Shown one piece after another: positions 26,562 to 36,185 of a stretch of 64,000 nucleotides of DNA; the first letter of the stretch is position 1; each line of letters starts with the position of its first letter. This DNA is from Leishmania mexicana MHOM/GT/2001/U1103 (taxonomy: Eukaryota > Euglenozoa > Kinetoplastea > Trypanosomatida > Trypanosomatidae). The stretch spans positions 248,001 to 312,000 of the forward strand of contig NC_018322.1 in the NCBI RefSeq assembly GCF_000234665.1, given 5' to 3'. The notes below the pieces were generated by a model. The model was given only the letters and a program-made list of their open reading frames with translations, had not been told where the DNA came from and did not search any database. The position numbers and the translations under genes were made by a program.

Positions 26562-29500
26562 CCGAGTTGCAAGCTGGTCTCTACTGATACAACTTTATCC
26601 CCTTGCATCAAGAGAAACAAGCCCTCTCCCATGCCCTACGTCCCCCTGTGCCCCGGCTAGGATGCTCACGACGACATCTAACTGCATCCTTGACTGTACG
26701 CAGACGGCTAAACAGACACGCGCACACATGGACCCACGCTGCCCCGACGCAAAAGGCGTCAAGTGATGGGGGGCAGGTTGGGTGAATGAGGAGAGGTCCC
26801 CAAAACGTAGCGGATGGAGTCGGAAGCTGGGGTGCGGAGGGGCCGAATGGAGAGGGGGTGTCGAAGAGATGGGGATAGCAGAAGAGCTTCGTTGTTGAGG
26901 TGCCGAGGGTGTACCACATGTACACACACTGTAGTGTGAGAGAGGAGTCGTGGGTGCGGTGGGAGGTGCGTGCTCGTATTTGGTGCTGTCGTCATGGTGA
27001 TATATGTACATATGTCAATGTGCACACGTCATCTGTCTTGTCTGTTTTTTTTTGGCGGTGCTTTCGTCTTGCTTTCATGTTTGGTTGCTGCCAGGCTTGT
27101 CGAATGGCCTGTTGTATTGTTCTCTGCGTCCCCCACCCACCCACCCTTGTCCTTACCACCACCACCACCACACTATATTCTGTTCATATTCATATACGCT
27201 CCCTCTCTCTCCCTCTGTGTGTGTGTGCGCGCGTCTGTGTGTCCGTGCGCCGCCCTCCCTCTGTGCATCCCCGCCATCTCCATTCGAAGCGAAGAGAGAG
27301 AGCAAGATGGCGAAGATGAACTGTACTTTTGTGTGGTTTTATTGGTTTCGTTGTTGGCTTATTCGAGGGGGTGGACGAGGCGGGGGGTGCTTGCCTCGCG
27401 TGATCGTGGGCAGACTCCTCCTCCTCCCTCCCTCCCCCCATCCACTCCCTTCCCCTCCCCACTCTCTCTCTACTTGTGTGCCTCCCTCAGCCCGTGCTTC
27501 TTCAGCGTTTCCTCGCTATTCTGATGGCGGCGGCTTATACACGAGAGAGCGGGTGTAGATGTATGCGCGTGTGCGAGCATGGGTGGCATGTTTGTGTGTG
27601 TACACCTCCATCATCGGTGTGCTGTGTGTGGTCTGGCGGTCGCTAGACGTCTTCCCTTCTCTCCCCACCCATCCACCAAACCGTTACACCTGCTAGCCCT
27701 CCCCCTTCCGCTCTATCTATCTTCTTATCTTTTTTTGCTGTTTTTTTTTCGTTGCTGTGCGCCACTAACCACCACCACCACCGACTCCACGACGTTTTGG
27801 GTACCGCGTGCTCAGCCGTCTCTGTCCCTCCCTCTGCCGAGGAGGAAGGACGACGGGTTGGTGGGTGCTGTAGAGATGGAAAGTGGGAGAGCGCCATGTA
27901 CACAGGCAGAACGAAGGGCGAAGACAATGTAACGCTATTTAACACACACACACACACACACAAACATAAAAAACACGAAAAGTGAAGCCCGCACACGCAA
28001 CACGCATGGCATCGCCGCCAGTGAGAAGGGTGGCGGCAGTACATCTGTGGCGCTTATTTATCTGTGGGGATACGACTCGATAAGGCGGGGGGAAGGAAGG
28101 GAGGGAGGGGCCTCTTAGGTAACTGCCCCCCCCCTCCCTAAAGAAATAAACGCGCGTCCCCTAAAGAAGGGACCCGTGAGAGAACAAAACGGAAAGCGAA
28201 AAGGCGACGGCGACGAAGAAGACGACGGAAAAGAAAAAAAGGAAAAACGAAGGGTGATGCCCTCAGTGTTCCTCATCAACTTCACGGCCACCTTCCCTTG
28301 CGATCATCACCTGCCAGCATATCACCGTCGCTGTTCATGTTCGCGTTCGTGTATATGTGTGTGTGTGTGTGTGTGCGTCGCAACTTGGAGGACTTTGAAG
28401 GCGGAAAAAAAAGTGTATAATAAACCAAAAACGAAAGAGGGGGGTGTGAGGGAGAGAGATGAGATTTTGTGCCACTCATCTCGCAACTTTATCTCCTGCT
28501 CCTTCATGTGTGTGCGGCTCAGCATGTAGGAATGATGAAGATACTGACGGTGGTGGTGGTCGTCGTTGTGTCAGCGATGGGAACAGTGTCGCACCGTTCG
28601 ACAGCGGATAAGCCATGAAGGCGCGCGACGCCTCGTCTCTGTCGCGTGTCTCCCTCTCTCCTCCCCTCCCCCTTTACCTCGCCGGCTTCTCTTCTTCGCT
28701 TTTTGTTTCGGGTGTGCTCCAAGGCGAAACAATGTGCCTGTGCACGCACGAGCACGCAGAGATAGAAACCGACAGGCAGAGACAGAGAGAGCGACGAGCA
28801 CACGCGTTTGAATGTGCACGCGGGATGGAAAGCAGGTGTAACTTTGTGTGTGAGTGTGTGCTTCCGTGAAAGGTAGGAAAGCACAGCTGCACGGACGGAC
28901 TCCCTCTCCCTCTCCCTCTCCCTCTCGCGCATGCCATCACCACACACGTGCATGTGCGTGTGCGTGTACTCTGAGCTTGTGTCTGCGTCGTTTTCTTTCT
29001 TTGTTTTTTTTTGGTTTTCCTGTTCCCCCCTTTACCACCTGAGCATTTTTTGTTGTTTGCTTTTCGTGTCCGTGTGCTTATGTGTGGGGGAGTGTGTATG
29101 TATGTGTGTGTGTGGTCCCTTGGCTTTCGCCTTTCCTTCCACACACACACACACAGACACACATAAGCACACGGGCACGAAACTGCGACCACCCTTCAAC
29201 CCGCTCCCAGCATCCTCCACCCCCTGACGCTGTTCCTTCTTGCCACGCAACGCCTCTTGTGACTTATCATGTGTATTCAAGCGCGGCAAAAGAAACTTGC
29301 GGGGAGGCAGGGAGAGGCGCGCATGCACGTGTACCCTGAGCCTCGGGAAGCGGAAAAAAACGCCATAAGGTCCGTGAGCCGGAGGAGGGGGAGGTGGGCG
29401 GGGGGAGGGGGGGCTGACGAGAAGGATGGCCATTCATGGAGCACCATTCTTTTGTATCGACGCGTGCTGACATCGTCTTGCTTGCTGTCTGCCTGTCCGT

Positions 29501-30974
29501 CTCTGTCGGCGCGTGTGTGTGTGCGGGTGTGTGCGGTTTCCATACTTCATTAGATCGACTCCTCTTTTAATTTCTTCCGTTTCTTTTTGTTTTTTTTTCT
29601 TCGTCGTCGTTCAGACAGGAGAAGCACCTAAAAGTCGTCCATATGCATGACCGCCACCGCCACCACCAGCTCCTCCCACCGAGTCGCACACCCACACAGA
29701 CACACACACACACACACAGTTGTGCGCATCCAACGTTCTATCAAGCCAATATATATATATATATATGTTGTTGTCATTGCTCTTTTTTTTGTGGATTAAT
29801 GGACGTGAAGGAAAACTCGCCCCTCTCCCCCTCCTCCTCCCCTCCTCCTCCCCCCTGGACACAAAGAACAACGAAGAATACGGGACATGAATGAATGGCA
29901 TCCGTTGTACGCCCCGCGTGCAGTGGGATGGACAGGGACGGAAGCATACACCTCCTTCGCATCGCGTTCTTGCGTTCACCTTCGACGTGAGTGCGCGTTT
30001 TCCGTGAAGTGTGTCTGCGGGCGTGTTGCAGCCCAATGGGTGCAAGTGATCGACGATGGGGCTTTTGTCTCCTCTGTTGCTCGCCCCATCTCTCCCCCTT
30101 TTTCGGCGCATCAGACCACATCCTCGCCACTTCATCCGTCGTTCAGTGTCCGCACGTCTGCGGGCACATGCGCGCGCGCGTGTGGGGGACGGAGGGGGAC
30201 TGGTCAAGGTAGAGGCTGAGACGTTGGAACGGAGAAAAAACAACGGAGCAGCGGCTCTCCCTTCGTCCTGTCATTTTCACCGAGCGCGTCACAAGGAGGG
30301 AGGGGGGTTTGTGTGCCGGCTGTGGTTTCACCACCCAATCATCCAATACCCACTGCCCGCACGCACACGCATGTTCACATGTTTTGTCGTCGGCCGTCGC
30401 TGCTTGCATGCATTCGACTGCTATGGTGCCCATGCGGCCTCTCTCCTCTCTCTGTCGCCACTCGGTGTGGAGGAGAGGGCACATGCCGCTCATGAACCGT
30501 CTTCCTTCTTTCACCTTCACAACTGGCCATGACATCCCCCTTTCTCTCGTGTCAAACGCACTTTGCTGTGATGCTACACGCCTACCCCCACCCCCTCACA
30601 CGCACACGCATGACAAGATCTGCTTCGCTACTTGTGTGCTACACCTTTCTCTCTCTCTTCCCCGTGTGCTTTATTTTGTGTCCCAGTCTCCTCCTCCCTC
30701 TCTGCCTGCCTGCCTGTTCTTGGTTTTTTTTTCTGCGTCTGTGGACCTTCACGATCCGCAACATCCAAGCGAACTCCCCGCGCGCTCTCGCCCTCGCCCT
30801 CGCTCACTCCGCGCTCGTGTCTGTCTGCGCGTCACGCGACTACTCACACCCACACCCGCACACATACACGTAGGCACACACACACAGCCGCCTCCACCCC
30901 TGCCGCTGTCTCCGAGTCGCTTCCTCTTTGCATCCGTTTTGTTTTGTTTTCGTGTGTGCGGCTCACGTTAGCTG
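26562..30974. other. 4.4-kb non-coding stretch between the citrate synthase copies
   Basis: No credible gene. It is rich in (TG)n, (AC)n (about 27943-27962 and 29700-29719), (AT)n (29749-29767), poly-T and G-rich runs (29395-29412). None of it resembles the spacer after copy 2, so only the 1505-bp gene unit is duplicated. Confidence 0.6.
29700..29767. repeat. (AC)n and (AT)n microsatellites
   Basis: An AC run (about 29700-29719) and an AT run (29749-29767) lie 30 bp apart in non-coding DNA. Confidence 0.85.
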
Positions 30975-31029
30975 CCTCCCTTTACCTCCTGCCCATCCCC
31001 CCCCGCACTCCCTTGCTTGCTGCTACTAG
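30975..31029 (+). promoter_or_regulatory. Predicted spliced-leader acceptor for citrate synthase copy 2
   Basis: A C/T tract (about 30975-31020) is followed by the first AG at 31028-31029. The resulting 5' UTR of about 106 nt has no ATG before 31136. The tract differs in sequence from that of copy 1, so the two mRNAs have different leaders. Confidence 0.5.
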
Positions 31030-31054
31030 CACAACGGCAGCTTGCAGGTATTTG

Positions 31055-32559
31055 CACTCCCTTCTCGCGCACCCTTATTGTGGAACCCCACGCGTTGTTC
31101 GCTGCTCCATAATCCGCGGCGTCGCCGGTCTCCGCATGGCGTCATCAGCATTGAGTGAGATGAAGGAGCAGATACTGAAGCGCCATAGCGAAGAGCAGCA
31201 GAAGATCAACGACCTCAGGAAGAAGCACGGCCATGAGAAGCTGTGCGACGCCACCATTGATGCGGTGTACGGCGGCATGCGCGGCATCACCGGCCTCGTG
31301 TACGAGCCATCACTGCTGGACTCGGCAGAGGGCATCCGCTTCCGCGGCTTCACGATCTTGGAGTGCCAGGAGAAGCTGCCCAAGGCACCGGGCGGCAAGG
31401 AGCCGCTGCCGGAGGCGATGTTCTGGCTGCTGATGACCGGCGAGGTGCCGACGGAGGAGCAGGCAAAGGGCCTGAACGAGGAGCTGCACCGCCGCGCCGA
31501 CCCCGAGGCGATTGCCGCGGCGCAGAAGGCGATCGCGGCGCTGCCGAAGAGCACGCACCCGATGACGGCGTTCAGTGTGGGCGTGCTTGCGCTGCAGACC
31601 TACTCGAAGTTTGCTGCGGCTTACGCGGCGGGCAAGTCGAACAAGAAGACGTACTGGGAGTACGCCCTGGAGGACTCGCTGGACATTCTGGCGCGTACGC
31701 CGGCGGTGGCGGCGATGATCTACAACCGCGAGACCAAGGGCCAGGTGGAGTTGGCGGCACCGAGCAACAGCAGCCTGGACTGGGCGGCGAATTTTGCGAA
31801 CATGTTGGGCTTCAAGGACGAGGAGTTCCGGGAGTGCATGCGGCTGTACCTCTCTCTCCACGCTGACCACGAGGGGGGAAACGTGTCTGCACACACGACG
31901 ACGCTGGTTGCCTCGGCTCTGAGCGACCCCTACCTCGCCTTCAGCGCTGGCCTGAACGGGCTTGCTGGCCCGCTGCATGGGCTGGCGACCCAGGAGGTGC
32001 TGAATTACTTGCTCAGCATGCAGGAGTGTGTAAAGGCAGACGGCGTGAACGTGCATGATGAGGCAGCGCTGGAGGAGGCGTTGACCAAGCACACGTGGGA
32101 GCTGCTCAAGTCCGGCCAGGTGGTGCCCGGCTACGGCCACGCGGTGCTGCGCAAGGTGGACCCGCGCTACACCTGTCTGCGCAACTTCTGCCTGCGCCAC
32201 AACTTCGAGGACGAGCTATTCAAGCTCGTCAACACCATCTACAAGATCATGCCCGGCATCCTGACGGAGCACGGCAAGACCAAGAACCCCTACCCCAACG
32301 TCGACGCGCACTCCGGCGTGCTACTGCAGCACTACGGACTGACGGATCAGAACTGTTACCCGGTGCTGTTCGGCCTGTCGCGCCAGATGGGCGTCCTGAC
32401 CGGCGTCGTCTGGGACCGCCTGCAGGGCCGCCCGCTCGAGCGCCCGAAGTCGATCACGACGGAGATGCTCGCAAAGAAATACCTGTGCAACTCCTTGTGA
32501 GGCAGCGTGAGGACATGTACTCTTGGCGGGCAGGCGAGGGAGACGGATGAGGAGATTGG
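31055..32559 (+). repeat. Citrate synthase duplication unit, copy 2
   Basis: Second 1505-bp copy of the segment at 25057-26561, with equal length and no indels. Differences are clustered in the 37 bases around the lost start codon (nine changes) and thinly spread in the rest. Confidence 0.9.
31136..32500 (+). CDS. Citrate synthase paralogue lacking the mitochondrial presequence start
   Basis: The first in-frame ATG is at 31136 ([13 protein letters not shown]), giving 454 residues. The codon that starts copy 1 is CCA here (all three bases changed) and no in-frame ATG lies upstream, so the Arg-rich presequence is not made. The catalytic residues His281, His335 and Asp390 are kept, as are the substrate Arg residues. 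By eye 13 residues differ from copy 1: M-I, Q-L, M-I, G-A, N-T (in GLHxLAN next to the catalytic His), F-L, R-C, Y-H, S-C, Q-L, E-D, Y-C and T-P. The last two lie just before the LFGLSR arginine. Only three silent changes were found. It could be a cytosolic enzyme, a glycosomal one (C-terminal NSL loosely resembles a PTS1), or a gene under weak constraint. Confidence 0.88.
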   Translation: MASSALSEMKEQILKRHSEEQQKINDLRKKHGHEKLCDATIDAVYGGMRGITGLVYEPSLLDSAEGIRFRGFTILECQEKLPKAPGGKEPLPEAMFWLLMTGEVPTEEQAKGLNEELHRRADPEAIAAAQKAIAALPKSTHPMTAFSVGVLALQTYSKFAAAYAAGKSNKKTYWEYALEDSLDILARTPAVAAMIYNRETKGQVELAAPSNSSLDWAANFANMLGFKDEEFRECMRLYLSLHADHEGGNVSAHTTTLVASALSDPYLAFSAGLNGLAGPLHGLATQEVLNYLLSMQECVKADGVNVHDEAALEEALTKHTWELLKSGQVVPGYGHAVLRKVDPRYTCLRNFCLRHNFEDELFKLVNTIYKIMPGILTEHGKTKNPYPNVDAHSGVLLQHYGLTDQNCYPVLFGLSRQMGVLTGVVWDRLQGRPLERPKSITTEMLAKKYLCNSL

Positions 32560-34020
32560 AGGTGGGGAAGGCGTTGGGGATAAACGTGCTGCGAGGGTGC
32601 GGCGCTTGAGCGAAGGAGATCGTTCAAGGGGTGCATGGGACCTGCATTGTCTCCACTGCTTCCTGCTCCGTGCAGATTGCGCCTGGTGATGAGCAGCGTC
32701 TGCACGTTTCCGCACGTCCCCCGCCCCCTTGCTGCTATGGCGTGGCGATGTTCCGATCCGTTTTCTCACTAGCCGAGAAGGTGGCAGGGATGGGGGTGCG
32801 CGGACGTTGTGATGAAGAAGCAGATCGTGGTACGCACTCCCACTCCACAGATAGTCGTCAGTTCATGGTTTGAGGGAGAGACACCGATGACAAGGCAGAC
32901 GGTGAATACGATGCAGTCATCCCCCGCCCCTCCCTCTACCCTCCTCTTCTGCTCCCTCACCACCCCCCACACCCCACCGAAGTTCACAAACCAACTCGCG
33001 CCGTCGAAACCGCCACAGCGGAGACGCCTCGCCCTCTGTATCTTCAGTGAGCTTAATCTCCAGGTGTTCTAGACAAACTGTGCATTCTATCATTGCTGTT
33101 CATCTTGCCCTTTGCACCTTTGCATGTGCGCGGCGGCGGCGATGGTGGTAGTGGTGACGGTGATGTATATGCCTCACCCACCCACCCACCCCATCCCTTC
33201 TGCTTCCTCCTCTTATGAACTGGAAAATGTGTAGTGTAAGCGGAAATACGCTTTACAGCGACGCAGATGAGGGGCCCACGTGTTGTTCCCAGTGTCTGCA
33301 ACGATAGGAAACGTGCACGTGCACACTCGCGCCTGCACGCTCCACAGTTCCCTCTCTCACACTCTGTGTGTGTGTGCGTGTGTGTGTTTACGTCTTTTGT
33401 TGTTGTTGATGCCCCGTCGCTGATCTCGTTTTTTTTTCATGTGTGTCGGTGTGTATATGTGTGTGTGTGTGTGCCATCATGATCATCGTCGCTTCCTCAC
33501 GTCTGCGTAACGAAATAGCAGTCCCCCTCCCCCTCTTCCGATAAAAAAGAAAACGAGAAAACGTCTCTTCACGCTTCCCTACTCCTTCGCTTTTATCTCT
33601 CCATCTCTCTCCTCTCTCCTCTCTCTCGCCTTCCCCGCCTCGCCTCGTCCGTCCTCTCTCTCCCCCTCCTCCCCCCCCTTTGCCCCTGTATGATGCGTCT
33701 ACGTCCATCACCATCACTCATCGCGATGCGGAACATGGCACATGCGTTTTCGTCCGTTCTTTGTTGTTTTGGTTTGTTTTGTTTTATATTTCCGCTGCGC
33801 TTGCTCGTTTTTTTTTTCGTATTCGGTGGGAAAAGGACAGGGGAGGGGAGGGTGGAGGGGGAGGTCTCGCATTGTCCGGTTTGCGTGCGCTCTTCTTCGA
33901 TTGATTTTTTTTTTCGAGTACGTCTTTGCTTCTCTCTTTCTCCGCTGCTGATATATGATTGCCCTCTCGTTGTTTGTTTCTGACGGTGCCTCGGAGGATG
34001 CCGGCCATCTAACTGTGGTA
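32560..34020. other. Non-coding stretch after citrate synthase copy 2
   Basis: About 1.46 kb with C/T-rich and (TG)n DNA (near 33367-33386 and 33455-33472). No gene seen. Confidence 0.6.
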
Positions 34021-35130
34021 TGAGATCTCAGGGATGGTCCCCCACACCCTTCCTGGGGACGACAAGCAGCTTGCAGACTGCTTTCGGGTACGGCTGCGGA
34101 CTCGCGGCGTCGCCGGACAGAACTGGGCTGGAGCTGTCCCGACGCGGCCTACGGTCATGATCACCTGTGGTCCACGTCATGACGAATGGTGTTTGCCATT
34201 CAACAGACATAGAGATGAGTTCTTTGTGCACGAGCACGCTATTATTCACAGGTCCCCTTCCGCTTGGCACAGCCACGTCTGTCAAAGGCATGCGGATTCC
34301 GGAGAGGGTGGAATACCCCATGCCACCGTACGCATAGCAGTGTCCCACATGAGGCGACACGTGTGGGCAAAGCCACCCGGGCACGCCACCCCCCAATGGC
34401 ATCGACTGGAATGGCAAGGGAAGACAGCAAACCCCCTTCCCAGGCAAGCACCTCGTCCGGAACCAGGCCCCGGGATGCAGGAATGCGTGCACTGTGCGCA
34501 CGCGCTGTCAACCACAGCTGGCACGGCGTATCGCATCCGAGCAGGGCATCCAGAGGTCAGAAGAGCAACAGTGGTGGGCGAAGAGGGCGCGAGGTAACCC
34601 ATACCAATCAGCCCCCACGTGCATGCATGTGTGTGCACACTGTCCGGCGCCTCCTACGTCCGACCGGGTGGGCTGATGCGGCAGAGATGCCGGAAGCATG
34701 ACGAGAGCACCCCGAACTTACACCATTGAGTCCTCCGGACTCCGGTGTGGAGACTCTCCACACCATATGATGGCATGCCGCGGCCTGAGGCGACTCAGGG
34801 GGGACGTGTGGCAGACAGGCAAAGTGTGCAGGGTCTCGAAGGGCCCTGGCCCGAGGCTGGCCAACTTCATCGCTGAGTTCATCTAGCATGCACCTGCACC
34901 ACCCCCTTATTATCCGCACAACTGATTCCGCCGTCTCCGCCCTCGAGCAGGTCCCTCGAGGGGGCCTCCATCGAGCAAGTCATTCTGTCCACCCCGGGTC
35001 TCCGTCCGACGCCGGCCGCGCAGCACGCACCCGAAGAAGGGACGAGGAAGGCCAAGAAGTCCCCGCTAGATGCATGGCCAGGCTCAACGGCAGGGCGGCT
35101 CGTTCTGATCGATCAGGGCTCAGCCGCAGT
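34021..35130 (+). mobile_element. Decayed repeat-element segment containing inverted-repeat arm B
   Basis: This 1.1-kb block has protein-like composition in several frames and none of the C/T or dinucleotide runs around it. It contains arm B (34365-34818). The 34034-34597 frame (187 residues, MVPHTLPGDDKQLAD...) is open across the left border into the arm. After the arm, a different frame at about 34945-35140 reads EGASIEQVILSTPGL and AGRLVLIDQGSAAVRQRW, which looks like a fragment of a former coding region. No transposase, reverse transcriptase or recombinase motif was found, so the element family is unknown. Confidence 0.4.
34365..34818 (-). repeat. 454-bp repeat, arm B of a distant inverted pair
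   Basis: Reverse complement of 14871-15324, equal length and apparently identical. The arms lie 19 kb apart, spanning the HEAT-repeat gene, the 858-residue unknown and both citrate synthase copies. The sequence next to each arm is unrelated between copies. Confidence 0.85.
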
Positions 35131-36152
35131 CCGACAGAGATGGGTGAGCTGTGGCTGTGTGTGTGTGTGTGTGCGTGTGCGTGCGCGCGCTGACTTGTTC
35201 ACGGTTGGAAGTGAGTGCACTGGCGAGAAAAATGACACGTTTGGGTGTATAATGCATGCTCTCTACGACATGGCCTCGGGCAAGGCGCACAGAGGGAAAG
35301 GGGGGAGACTGGAAGGACTAGCTGCATCAACGTCCAGACGAGCTACCACCATCAGCGCCGCAGTCCTACCGCCCCCCCCCCCTTCCCCTCCCCTCCCCAT
35401 CATCCACAAACTGCGCTCCCTTGTCTCCGCCTTCCTGCTCATCTTCTCGTTTTTTGTTGTTGCTCTCCTTACCGGATGTCTTTCTTTTTTTCGGCTTTAC
35501 TACCCCCCTTCCTCCGCACTCCCCCTCCCCTCCCCTCCCCCCTCTCATTCTCCCGTCGTTCCCCTCCTCCTCAGGTGTTGTGCCTTTTTACGTGAGACCT
35601 GCAAGCGAAATAGCCCCCTCTACTTTTGTGTGTGTGTGTGTCCTTGTCCCCGATTCTTTTCCATTCTGAGCGTGCATTTTTTGTCTCTGGGTGTGTCTGT
35701 GTCCGTGTGTGTGTGGGTGTGTGTGTATGTGTCGGCATCTGCGCTGGCGTGCGTGCGTGTGCGTGTGCGCGTGTGCGCGCTTCCTCGTATTCTACGCTTC
35801 TTCGCCGCCCCTTCGTTTTCTTTTTCGAGCCTGTTTGCATTTGTCGTTTCGCTCCGCTACCACACACCCTCCGCTGCTACGACGCCTCCCTCCTCCCACC
35901 GTTCCTTTCCCCACTTTCCCCGCTTCCCTTTTTTTTCTTGACGTCTGGAGAGGCGAAGGCACACACAAATACACACCTCTCTCTCTATATATATATATAG
36001 TTCTACAGATTGGAAGCATGCGTGTGCGGCGGTTTCCACCCCTTTCGCCATCTGTTGGTGAGCTCTACGTTTTCGTTTCTTCTGGGGGGTTGTGTCCACC
36101 TTGTCTGCCGGTATCTGTATCTGCCTGCTCTGCCATGTTGCCTGCACGTACG

Positions 36153-36185
<33 letters not shown>

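Noticed and set aside
30632..31135. N-terminal extension of citrate synthase copy 2
   Set aside because: It would start at TTG, contains no ATG, and crosses the C/T splice tract and AG at 31028-31029; the translation is low complexity.
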